From contig JBMNLX010000009.1 of assembly GCA_050953085.1 (NCBI GenBank), forward strand, positions 62,001 to 126,000: 64,000 nt of DNA, read 5' to 3'. A model generated the notes under the pieces. It worked only from the letters and a program-made list of their open reading frames with translations. It searched no databases and was not told where the DNA came from. The position numbers and the translations under genes were made by a program. Shown here one piece after another: positions 50,234-58,178 of the stretch. The first letter of the stretch is position 1, and the number at the start of each line of letters is the position of its first letter. Origin of the DNA: UBA3946 sp002385755 (GTDB lineage Bacteria; Bacillota_I; Bacilli_A; ML615J-28; CAG-698).

Positions 50234-51381
50234 GCAAGAGTATAAGCGCCGCGTTGCTCGGGCTGGGAACCGTCGGTTACGGCGTTCGCCGGCTTTTGGA
50301 AGAAAACCGGGGCATAAACATCGAAATAAAAAAGATATTGGTCCGCCAACCGGAAAAACACGGCGATATCGATCCCGGGTTGCTTACGACCGATCTTGAC
50401 GGGATTATTTCGGACCCGGGAATCGAGCTGGTTATCGAGGCGATGGGCGCCGGCGCGTTCGGCTACGCGGCGATAAGGCGCTCCCTGGTAAGCGGTAAAT
50501 CGGTGATTACCGCGGACAAGGAAATCGTCGCCCGGCATTTGCCGGAGCTTTCGACGCTCGCGGAAGCGCGGGACGCGCGTTTCTATTTCGAGGCGGCCGC
50601 GGGCGGCGCCGTCCCGGTTATCAGGAATTTGCTTGCAATCAGAAAATATGACCGGGTTGAAAGCGTTGCGGGGATTGTTAACGGCACCGCGAATTATATT
50701 CTGACCCAAATGTTCCGCCGGGATATTGATTTTGCTTCCGCTTTAGCCGCGGCTCGGGAAGCGGGGTTCGCGGAGGCGGACCCTGAAGATGATGTCAGCG
50801 GTATTGACAGCGCGAGAAAAATCGCGATCTTAGCGGCGCTCGCTTACGACGTCTTTGTTCCATCCGAGCATATCTATCGTTACGGCATCGCGAATATAAC
50901 CAAAGAGGATATCGCCTTTATTAAAAGCATCGGCCGCGTCGTGAAATTAATCGCTTTCGCGCGGCGCCGCGGGGAAACAATCGAAATCGGCGTCGAGCCG
51001 ACGCTGGTTCATGGCGACGGCGTTTTCGCCGGCGTCGAGGACGAGGATAACGCGATCTTTATCGAGGGAAAGGCGTCGGGCAATCTCGGATTCTCCGGCA
51101 AAGGCGCCGGCCGCTACCCGACGGCCGCGGCCGTTCTTTCCGACTGTCTCGCCTACCGCGAGGGGGTCAAGTCTTTCGTGTTTCGGGAAGACGACGGGAT
51201 TTCCTTCGCGTCGCCGGAACGCGGCCAATATTATCTGCGCGTCGCCGACCCGGCGGCGATTCCCAATTTTCTTATTTCCATGCGCCGGGGGAATCACATC
51301 ATCACCGGGGAGATTGACTGGAGGATTCTCGCCAGATTGGCGGATAATGTGGCGTTTTGCGGAAAAATCATGAATATTTGA
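50230..51381 (+). CDS. hom: Homoserine dehydrogenase with shortened C-terminus
   Basis: 383 residues. NAD(P) motif LLGLGTVGYGV (9-19), VIEAMGAGAFGYAAIRRSLV, ITADKEIVARH, the substrate loop GIVNGTANYILTQM and AEADPEDDVSGIDSARKIAI. It reduces aspartate semialdehyde to homoserine. The family usually ends with an ACT domain of about 80 residues for threonine feedback; here only about 55 follow the YYLRVADP strand and the typical glycine-rich ACT loop is not evident. Aspartokinase and asd are not in the window. The start is GTG 50230, coupled to thrB. Confidence 0.92.
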   Translation: MSKSISAALLGLGTVGYGVRRLLEENRGINIEIKKILVRQPEKHGDIDPGLLTTDLDGIISDPGIELVIEAMGAGAFGYAAIRRSLVSGKSVITADKEIVARHLPELSTLAEARDARFYFEAAAGGAVPVIRNLLAIRKYDRVESVAGIVNGTANYILTQMFRRDIDFASALAAAREAGFAEADPEDDVSGIDSARKIAILAALAYDVFVPSEHIYRYGIANITKEDIAFIKSIGRVVKLIAFARRRGETIEIGVEPTLVHGDGVFAGVEDEDNAIFIEGKASGNLGFSGKGAGRYPTAAAVLSDCLAYREGVKSFVFREDDGISFASPERGQYYLRVADPAAIPNFLISMRRGNHIITGEIDWRILARLADNVAFCGKIMNI

Positions 51382-51389
51382 TTAAATGC

Positions 51390-51418
51390 TTGTATTTAAA
51401 CCCGGGGTAAAGTATAAT
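51390..51418 (+). promoter_or_regulatory. Promoter of the MFS gene
   Basis: TTGTAT (51390-51395), 17 bases, TATAAT (51413-51418). Confidence 0.7.
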
Positions 51419-51449
51419 AATATCAAATGTGTAGACAAGGAAAGAGAGT

Positions 51450-52856
51450 ATGAAACTTAACATTAAACAAGTTTTTTATATCGGTTTAGCGTTTTTCGTT
51501 ATTAGCATGTTCGGAAGTCTTTACGACGCGATTATCGGCAAAATGGCGATTAATTCATACGGCCTGGGTCATTTTTGGTCCGGGGTGTTACTCGCGCTGG
51601 ATAATATTTTAGCCCTCTTTTTGATACCGTTGTTCGGGTCGCTTTCCGACAAAACAAAAACGAAACACGGGAGAAGGACCCCGTATATTTTTTGGGGCAT
51701 TATCCTGTCGGCGGTTTTGATTCCCGCCATCGCGATGTTTGACGCCAACCAGCAAAAAAAGGTTCAGGAAGCCGAAATCCCGATTGTCGAAACGATCGAA
51801 GAAACCGAGGACGGCAAGTATTTGTTTAACGGCGAGATTTACGAGAAAGAAAAAGACGCTCTTAAAGCCCAACAGGCGCTGGTTTTTGAAGTAACAAAAG
51901 GGAATATGACAAATTTCATTTGTTTTCTTCTCGTAATCTTTCTAGTCCTTACCGTCATGGCGGCTTATCGAAGTCCGGCCGTGGCGCTAATGCCGGACGT
52001 GACGCTAAAACCGCTTCGGAGCAAGGCGAACGCGATTATAAATTTGATGGGTTCGATTGGCGGCGCGTTGTTTCTGGTTATGTCTCACTTCCTGGCGCGG
52101 GACTATAAAAGCTACGTGACGTTGTTTTTTATCGTTTCGGGGATAATGATCGCATGCTTGCTGATATTCTTGTGGAAAGTGAAGGAGCCGCTCCTGGTGG
52201 AGAAGGTAAACAAGGAAAAACAGTTATACGGGTTCGCCGAGGAAGAAGAGGGGGAAACCCCGGGAGAAGAAGCGCCGATGCCGGCCGATGTCAGGAGAAG
52301 TTTCTTCCTGATTCTGGCCTCGATCGTGTTTTGGTTTATGGCGTATAACGCGGCGATATCAAAGTTTTCCGTCTACGCCCAGCAGGTTCTTGACCTTCAT
52401 TTCGCAATGGCTTTGCTGATCGCCCACGGCGTCGCGATGATCGCGTTTTTGCCGATTGGGATTCTTTCCAGCAAAATCGGCCGGAAAAAAATGATAATTA
52501 TCGGCATCATTATCCTGGCCGTCGCTTTCACCTTGGGTATCATCGCCAATAAATCAACAAAATTCCTTATATACGTGACGCTCTCGCTCGCCGGCATCGG
52601 CTGGGCGACGATAAACGTCAATTCTTATCCGATGATCGTGGAAATGTCGAAGGGAAGCAATGTCGGAAAATACACCGGCTTCTATTACACCGCTTCGATG
52701 TCGGCGCAAATCGTGACGCCGATTATCTCCGGTTATTTGATGGAAAACGTTAATTTGCGCACGCTCTTCCCCTACTCGCTTTTCTTCACGTTGCTTGCGC
52801 TCGTGACGATGATGTTTGTGAAACATGGCGACGCGAAAAAAATCGAGCAAGCATAA
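51450..52856 (+). CDS. MFS transporter (GPH/SLC45-like)
   Basis: A 468-residue carrier with 12 helices. The loop SDKTKTKHGRRTPYIFWG between helices 2 and 3 is typical of glycoside-pentoside-hexuronide and sucrose-type carriers (DxxxxxxGRRxP), and PDVTLKPLRSKANAIINLMG is the matching block after helix 5. An unusual acidic hydrophilic insert (about residues 105-145) follows helix 3, and another (about 250-280) lies in the central loop. Probably a sugar or glycoside symporter; substrate unknown. AAAGAGAG precedes ATG 51450. Confidence 0.83.
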   Translation: MKLNIKQVFYIGLAFFVISMFGSLYDAIIGKMAINSYGLGHFWSGVLLALDNILALFLIPLFGSLSDKTKTKHGRRTPYIFWGIILSAVLIPAIAMFDANQQKKVQEAEIPIVETIEETEDGKYLFNGEIYEKEKDALKAQQALVFEVTKGNMTNFICFLLVIFLVLTVMAAYRSPAVALMPDVTLKPLRSKANAIINLMGSIGGALFLVMSHFLARDYKSYVTLFFIVSGIMIACLLIFLWKVKEPLLVEKVNKEKQLYGFAEEEEGETPGEEAPMPADVRRSFFLILASIVFWFMAYNAAISKFSVYAQQVLDLHFAMALLIAHGVAMIAFLPIGILSSKIGRKKMIIIGIIILAVAFTLGIIANKSTKFLIYVTLSLAGIGWATINVNSYPMIVEMSKGSNVGKYTGFYYTASMSAQIVTPIISGYLMENVNLRTLFPYSLFFTLLALVTMMFVKHGDAKKIEQA

Positions 52857-52868
52857 CGGAAGAAAAAA

Positions 52869-52895
52869 CTTACCGACTCCGTCGGTAAGATTTTT
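52869..52895 (+). terminator. Terminator of the MFS gene
   Basis: CTTACCGA/TCGGTAAG stem followed by ATTTTT. Confidence 0.85.
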
Positions 52896-52932
52896 CACGG
52901 GCATATTTATATAACGCAAAGGATGAGGCTTT

Positions 52933-54393
52933 ATGGATAAGACCAATTACACGATGATGTGCGATTTTTACGAACTAACGATGGCGAACGGTTATTTGGA
53001 AGCGGGCGCGGGGGAGACGATAGCTTATTTTGACGTTTTCTTCCGCACTATTCCCGACCAGGGCGGATTCGCCATTGCCTGCGGTCTCGAAGAAATCGTT
53101 CGCTATATCGAAAACCTTCGCTTTACCGGCGAGGATATCGAATATTTACGTTCTAAAAATATATTTCCCGAAAAATTTCTCGATTACTTGAAAAACTTTA
53201 AATTTGTCGGCGATATTTACGCCGTTCCCGAGGGTACCGTTGTCTTTCCCAACGAGCCGGTTTTAATCGTTCGCGCTCCGGCTGCCCAAGCCCAGTTTAT
53301 CGAGACATTTGTTCTCACCGCCGTCAACCACCAGTCGCTCATCGCGACCAAGGCGCAACGTATTGTCCGGGCGGCTGAAGGGAGACCGGTTTTCGAGTTC
53401 GGAGCCCGCAGGGCTCACGGGGCGGAGTCGGCCACGCTGGGGGCGCGGGCCGCTTACATCGCCGGTTGCGCCGGGACGTCCTGCACGCTTACCGACAAAT
53501 TGTTCGGCGTTCCCGCCGCCGGCACCATGGCTCATTCCTGGGTGCAAATGTTTGATAGCGAGTACGAGGCTTTCAGGAAATATTGCGAGACATATCCCGA
53601 TAACGCTTTGCTTTTGGTTGATACTTATGATACCTTAAAAAGCGGGATACCAAACGCGATTAAAGCGTTTAACGAGGTCTTAAAACCGCTCGGAAAGCGA
53701 CCGAAAGGCGTCCGCCTTGATTCCGGAGACATCGCTTATCAGTCGAAGAAAGCCCGCGAGATGTTGGATAAGGCGGGATATCCTGACTGCAAGATATTCG
53801 CCTCGAGTTCCCTTGACGAATATTTGATTCGCGACCTGCTATATCAGGGCGCGAAAATTGACGCTTTTGGCGTCGGCGAGAGACTGATCACCTCGAAAAG
53901 CAGTCCCGTCTTTGACGGCGTCTATAAGCTTTGCGCGGTGGAGATTGACGGAACCATCGTCCCGAGAATCAAAATCAGCGAAAATGTGGAAAAGATTACG
54001 ATCCCGCATTTTAAAAGGGTATACCGTTTATATGACAAAGAGAACCGCAAGGCGATCGCGGACTTGATTACGATCCACGACGAGTATGTAGACGAGACCA
54101 AGGAATATGAGCTTTTTGATCCTCAAGCGATCTGGAAGCGGAAGACAATCGTCAACTTCATCAAGAGGGAATTGCTCGTCCCGGTTTTTCTCAACGGCAA
54201 ACGGGTCTACGAATTACCCTCGCTTGATGATATCCGCGATTACTGCCGCCGGGAAGTAGACTCGTTATGGGACGAAGTCACGAGGTTTGAAAACCCGCAT
54301 CGTTATTACGTCGACTTATCGCAGAAACTTTGGGATCTGAAACAAGAGATGTTAAGGAAGAATAAAATATATAACAATAAAAAGAAACCGTAA
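52933..54393 (+). CDS. pncB: Nicotinate phosphoribosyltransferase
   Basis: 486 residues, standard for the Bacillota NAPRTase branch: MMCDFYELTMANGYLEAG, FFRTIPDQGGFAIACGLEEI, FEFGARRAHGAESA, GTMAHSWVQMF, GVRLDSGDIAYQSKKAREML and FGVGERLITSKSSP. It makes nicotinate mononucleotide from nicotinate and PRPP, the salvage entry to NAD. AAAGGATGAGG gives the ribosome site. Monocistronic; convergent with purA. Confidence 0.95.
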   Translation: MDKTNYTMMCDFYELTMANGYLEAGAGETIAYFDVFFRTIPDQGGFAIACGLEEIVRYIENLRFTGEDIEYLRSKNIFPEKFLDYLKNFKFVGDIYAVPEGTVVFPNEPVLIVRAPAAQAQFIETFVLTAVNHQSLIATKAQRIVRAAEGRPVFEFGARRAHGAESATLGARAAYIAGCAGTSCTLTDKLFGVPAAGTMAHSWVQMFDSEYEAFRKYCETYPDNALLLVDTYDTLKSGIPNAIKAFNEVLKPLGKRPKGVRLDSGDIAYQSKKAREMLDKAGYPDCKIFASSSLDEYLIRDLLYQGAKIDAFGVGERLITSKSSPVFDGVYKLCAVEIDGTIVPRIKISENVEKITIPHFKRVYRLYDKENRKAIADLITIHDEYVDETKEYELFDPQAIWKRKTIVNFIKRELLVPVFLNGKRVYELPSLDDIRDYCRREVDSLWDEVTRFENPHRYYVDLSQKLWDLKQEMLRKNKIYNNKKKP

Positions 54394-54421
54394 ACGGGTT
54401 TTGCCCGTTTACGGCTTTTTT
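54388..54421. terminator. Bidirectional terminator between pncB and purA
   Basis: Perfect 11-bp stem CCGTAAACGGG/CCCGTTTACGG with T-run on the right and A-run on the left. Confidence 0.9.
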
Positions 54422-55705
54422 TTACGCGAATACATCGCGGCGGATAACGGTCTGTTTTTCGTCCGGACCGACGGAAAAGATGACGATATCCAGCCCGGTA
54501 AGTTCCTCGATCCTTTTCAGATAGTTTTGCGCGGCCAAAGGCAGCTCGGAAAATTTCTTAACCTCGGTAATGTCTTCATCCCATCCCGGGAGTTCTTCGT
54601 ATATCGGTTTGCATTTGTTATAGTCGCTTAAAGAAGCGGGCACCGTTTTGATGATTTTGCCGTCCAGATCATAAGCGGTGCAGATTTTCAAGGACTTAAG
54701 GCCGCTTAAGACGTCAAGGAGCATAATAGCGATCCCGGTAAGCCCGTTGATCATTTTACTGTAGTTGAGAATGACGGCGTCGAACCAGCCGATGCGCCGC
54801 GGCCGGCGCGTCGTCGTTCCGTATTCGTTCCCGGCTTCGCGGATATAATGCGCGGTTTCGTCAAACAATTCGGTCGGGAAAGTGCCGCATCCCACTCTCG
54901 TGGTGTATGCCTTCACGACGCCGATAATCTCGTTGATTTTCGTCGGACCGATTCCCGTTCCGCTGCATACGCCGCCGGCCGAGGAATTGGATGACGTGAC
55001 GTAAGGGTAGGAACCGAAATCCACGTCAAGAAGCGCTCCCTGCGCGCCCTCGAACAAAATATTTTTGCCGGAGGAATAGGCCTCGTTTAAAAAACTAACC
55101 GAGTCGATCACATAAGGCTTGATTTTCTCTCTCACGGGAAGATAATCGCGGTATATTTCCCCCGCGTCAAGGGGGGGCATTTTTTCTCTCGCGAGCACCG
55201 CGTTCTTTTCAGCGACCGCCTTTTCCAAAAGCGCCCGGAAATCGTCGCCTAAAAATTCGGAAACGCGAATCCCGCGGCGCGAGGTTTTATCGGTATAGGC
55301 GGGCCCGATGCCCCTTTGCGTGGTGCCGATATTTTCTTTTCCCAGTTTGCTTTCGGAGATTTTGTCAAGAAGCATATGATAATCAAAAAGCACGTGCGCC
55401 CGGTCGCTGATAAAGACGTTGTTACAGGGGACGCCGCGCGCCTTTAAGTTATCGGCTTCCTCCAAAAACCTTTTTACGTTAATCACCATGCCGTTGCCGA
55501 GAATATTGACCGCATTCGGATTGAATACTCCCGACGGGATTAGGTGCAGCTTATGGGTCGCGCCGCCGAAGCAGATGGTATGCCCGGCGTTATCGCCGCC
55601 CTGGTATCTGACAACGACGTCGGCTTTGGAACTTAAATGATGGGTAATTTTCCCCTTTCCCTCGTCCCCCCACTGGGTTCCGACAACAATGACGGTTTTA
55701 CTCAC
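54422..55705 (-). CDS. purA: Adenylosuccinate synthetase
   Basis: A 427-residue GTP-dependent enzyme: VVGTQWGDEGKGKITHHLS (GDEGKGK), YQGGDNAGHT, GTTQRGIGPAYTDKTSR, FEGAQGALLDVDFGSYPYVT and TTRRPRRIGWFDAV. It joins IMP and aspartate to adenylosuccinate. Its start overlaps the purB stop by 4 bases on the minus strand, so the two steps from IMP to AMP form one operon. Confidence 0.96.
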   Translation of the reverse strand: MSKTVIVVGTQWGDEGKGKITHHLSSKADVVVRYQGGDNAGHTICFGGATHKLHLIPSGVFNPNAVNILGNGMVINVKRFLEEADNLKARGVPCNNVFISDRAHVLFDYHMLLDKISESKLGKENIGTTQRGIGPAYTDKTSRRGIRVSEFLGDDFRALLEKAVAEKNAVLAREKMPPLDAGEIYRDYLPVREKIKPYVIDSVSFLNEAYSSGKNILFEGAQGALLDVDFGSYPYVTSSNSSAGGVCSGTGIGPTKINEIIGVVKAYTTRVGCGTFPTELFDETAHYIREAGNEYGTTTRRPRRIGWFDAVILNYSKMINGLTGIAIMLLDVLSGLKSLKICTAYDLDGKIIKTVPASLSDYNKCKPIYEELPGWDEDITEVKKFSELPLAAQNYLKRIEELTGLDIVIFSVGPDEKQTVIRRDVFA

Positions 55706-57003
55706 TTTTCATCCTCCAATTTCAATCTTTGATAAATTTTATCGATATTGCGCAAATAATAGTCAAGATTGAATCGCGCTTTTATTTCTTCCGGCTCGAA
55801 ACGCTTGACGAGATCCGACTCCAGGAGCAACTCAAGAAAGTCAATGTTTTCCGCGTACGCCCTAAGGGCGATTTTTTGAATGAAATCGTAACTTTCCTCG
55901 CGGGAAAACCCCTTCTCAATCATCATCGAAACGACGCTTCCGGAAAAAATAACGCCGTTTGTAAGCTTGATGTTTTTCATCATTTGTTCCGGATAGACGA
56001 GCAAGTTATCAAGCACGCCCGCGTACCTTCTGAGCATATAATGGATTAACGACGACGCGTCGGGAATGGCGATTCTTTCGACCGATGAATGGGAAATATC
56101 CCTTTCATGCCAGAGAGCGTTACACTCGTAAGCGGCGAAGAGATAACCGCGGATGACGCGGCTTAAGCCGCAGATGTTCTCGCTCGCGATCGGGTTGCGC
56201 TTGTGCGGCATCGCGCTCGAACCTTTTTGCGCGGGAGCAAAATATTCTTCCGCCTCCCGGATTTCCGTCCGGCTTAAATGACGGATCTCAGTCGCGATTT
56301 TCTCCAAAAGGCCCGCGATTAAAGCAAGCGAATGGAGATAATTAATATGCAGGTCGCGGGAGAGAACCTGGGTGGATATCCGGGCGTAGCCGATTCCCAA
56401 GTCGGCGCACACCGTTTTTTCAATTTCGGGATCGATGTTTGCGAAATTGCCGACGGCGCCGCTTAATTTGCCTCTTTCGACTTCCAAACGCGCTTCCCGG
56501 AAGCGCCTGAGGTCGCGAAGAGCCTCGTCATACCATAGCGCCCATTTCAGGCCGAAGGAAGTTACCTCGGCATGAATCCCGTGCGTCCGGCCAATGCAGG
56601 GAGTATTTTTGTAGGCAAGGGCTTTTTTTTTCAAAATATTAATAAGCCGCCATAATTCTTTCTCGATTAAAATATTCGCCTCTTTAAGCATCAAGGCGTT
56701 CGCCGTGTCGACGACGTCGGTCGAGGTCAAACCGTAATGAAACCAGCGTCCTTCAGCTCCCAGGTTCTCGCCGACAGCCCGGGTAAAAGCGATGACGTCA
56801 TGCCGGGTTTCGGCTTCGAGCTCATCGATTCTTTTCGCGTCGATCTTGGCGCGTTTTTCGATTTTAAGATAATCATCTTTCGGAATAATTCCTTTTTCCG
56901 CGTAAGCTTTTAAAACCGCAAGCTCAACCTTTAACCAGACGCGGTATTTATTTTCGTTATTCCAGATTTTTTTCATTTCTTCGGTCGCGTAACGGTCTAT
57001 CAT
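55702..57003 (-). CDS. purB: Adenylosuccinate lyase
   Basis: A 433-residue fumarase/aspartase-family enzyme: RTHGIHAEVTSFGLKWALWY (catalytic His), and the signature KGSSAMPHKRNPIASENI. It cleaves adenylosuccinate to AMP and SAICAR to AICAR, releasing fumarate. First gene of a two-gene minus-strand operon with purA. No purine riboswitch is seen upstream; GGTGATTTT serves as the ribosome site. Confidence 0.96.
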   Translation of the reverse strand: MIDRYATEEMKKIWNNENKYRVWLKVELAVLKAYAEKGIIPKDDYLKIEKRAKIDAKRIDELEAETRHDVIAFTRAVGENLGAEGRWFHYGLTSTDVVDTANALMLKEANILIEKELWRLINILKKKALAYKNTPCIGRTHGIHAEVTSFGLKWALWYDEALRDLRRFREARLEVERGKLSGAVGNFANIDPEIEKTVCADLGIGYARISTQVLSRDLHINYLHSLALIAGLLEKIATEIRHLSRTEIREAEEYFAPAQKGSSAMPHKRNPIASENICGLSRVIRGYLFAAYECNALWHERDISHSSVERIAIPDASSLIHYMLRRYAGVLDNLLVYPEQMMKNIKLTNGVIFSGSVVSMMIEKGFSREESYDFIQKIALRAYAENIDFLELLLESDLVKRFEPEEIKARFNLDYYLRNIDKIYQRLKLEDEK

Positions 57004-57018
57004 AAAATCACCGTCTTT

Positions 57019-57027
57019 ATTTTAACA
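57019..57027 (-). promoter_or_regulatory. Extended -10 promoter of purB-purA
   Basis: Minus strand TGTTAAAAT, about 16 bases before the purB start; a TTTATT lies 17 bases further upstream. Confidence 0.5.
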
Positions 57028-57180
57028 TAACACCCGTAATAAATAAAGAAAATTCTTGCTTTTAAAACCGCGTTAATATACAATTAAAAGTAGCGAGAAT
57101 TAATTAATTAAATCTAAACGCGCAAGCAATATGATTGCATTTTTATTCAAAAAAACATAAAATAAAGGCGGTGTTTGATA

Positions 57181-57597
57181 TTGGATAAGAATAAAATCCC
57201 GGGACGAAGACCATTCGTTGTGATTTTGATTGTTTCAATGTTAATCATGGGGTTCATTGCTTATATGATAATTAGTTTCACTACCGACCCCCATAACACG
57301 ATAAAGGTCGCGTTTCCGATTACCGGCGTCTTCGCCTTCATAATCATTACAACCATTATCGTTACTTTCCTCCGCGCCAGCAAAAACATGTCCGAGATAA
57401 ATGACAAAAGTCGCCAGTATTTATCTTCTTTTATATCGGAAAAGAAAACTTGCCCGGACTGCCGCGGGGAAAACCCGTCCGACGCCAAGTATTGCAATCG
57501 GTGCGGCGCCAAACTTGTGCGGGAATGCCAGTATTGCGATCAGGAAAATAAAAGCGACGCCGAGTATTGTTCAAAATGTGGCGCGAAGCTAATTTAG
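57181..57597 (+). CDS. Membrane protein with two zinc ribbons
   Basis: 138 residues: two membrane helices (about 12-32 and 46-66), a short linker, then two C4 zinc ribbons, CPDCRGENPSDAKYCNRCG and CQYCDQENKSDAEYCSKCG, which look duplicated. The ribbons should face the cytoplasm. Such zinc-ribbon membrane proteins are common in Bacillota with no fixed role. The start is TTG 57181, seven bases after AAAGGCGGTG (57164-57173); a TTG at 57175 is too close. It is followed by a guanylate kinase 31 bases on. Confidence 0.75.
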   Translation: MDKNKIPGRRPFVVILIVSMLIMGFIAYMIISFTTDPHNTIKVAFPITGVFAFIIITTIIVTFLRASKNMSEINDKSRQYLSSFISEKKTCPDCRGENPSDAKYCNRCGAKLVRECQYCDQENKSDAEYCSKCGAKLI

Positions 57598-57628
57598 CGG
57601 TCGCGGTAAGAGACGACGGTAACGCTTT

Positions 57629-58177
57629 ATGTTAGTGTTAATCGGGCCAAGCGCCAGCGGTAAGACGGAAATAGCGAAAATATTGATCCGGGATTTCGGA
57701 ATGAGAAAACTCGTGACCTATACGACCCGAGCCATGAGGCCGGGGGAGAAAAACGGCATCGATTATAATTTCGTAACCGTGGACGAATTCAAGACGTTGG
57801 AAACTGCGGGGGAGTTTGTGGAGACGACCCTTTACAACGGAAATTATTACGGAACCCGAAAAAAAGACGTCGACCTTAACAAAGTCGTTGTTTTGGATCC
57901 AAGCGGGTTAAACAGGTTGTGCGATATGTTTGGCGAGGCAATCGTTACCGTCTTGCTTGAAACCGCGGAGGAAACGCGTATCGAGCGGATGCGCAAGCGC
58001 GGCGACCGCGCGGATGATATCGAAAAAAGAATCGCCGGCGACGCCGTCGTTTTTAACCGAGACAACATCAAAAGAATTGATCGCGTCGTGGAAAACGACA
58101 AGGCCGAGCTTGAACGATTGGCCGTCGATATTTATCGCTTTTATCGCGAGAAAATCCAAAAAAACCACGGAGAATAA
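57629..58177 (+). CDS. Guanylate kinase family protein
   Basis: 182 residues. P-loop GPSASGKTEIAK (6-17), TYTTRAMRPGEKNGIDYNFV (GMP-binding block), FVETTLYNGNYYGT and the lid RMRKRGDRADDIEKRI. All blocks of guanylate kinase are present in order, but it is about 20 residues shorter than typical Gmk, and it is not beside rpoZ or a DUF370 gene as the housekeeping gmk usually is. It could be a paralogue with another nucleotide or regulatory role. The next gene begins one base after its stop. Confidence 0.8.
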   Translation: MLVLIGPSASGKTEIAKILIRDFGMRKLVTYTTRAMRPGEKNGIDYNFVTVDEFKTLETAGEFVETTLYNGNYYGTRKKDVDLNKVVVLDPSGLNRLCDMFGEAIVTVLLETAEETRIERMRKRGDRADDIEKRIAGDAVVFNRDNIKRIDRVVENDKAELERLAVDIYRFYREKIQKNHGE

Positions 58178-58178
58178 A

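Noticed and set aside
57930..58178. N-terminal extension of the large envelope protein
   Set aside because: This part is the guanylate kinase gene read in another frame; the GGAG site and signal helix place the start at 58179.
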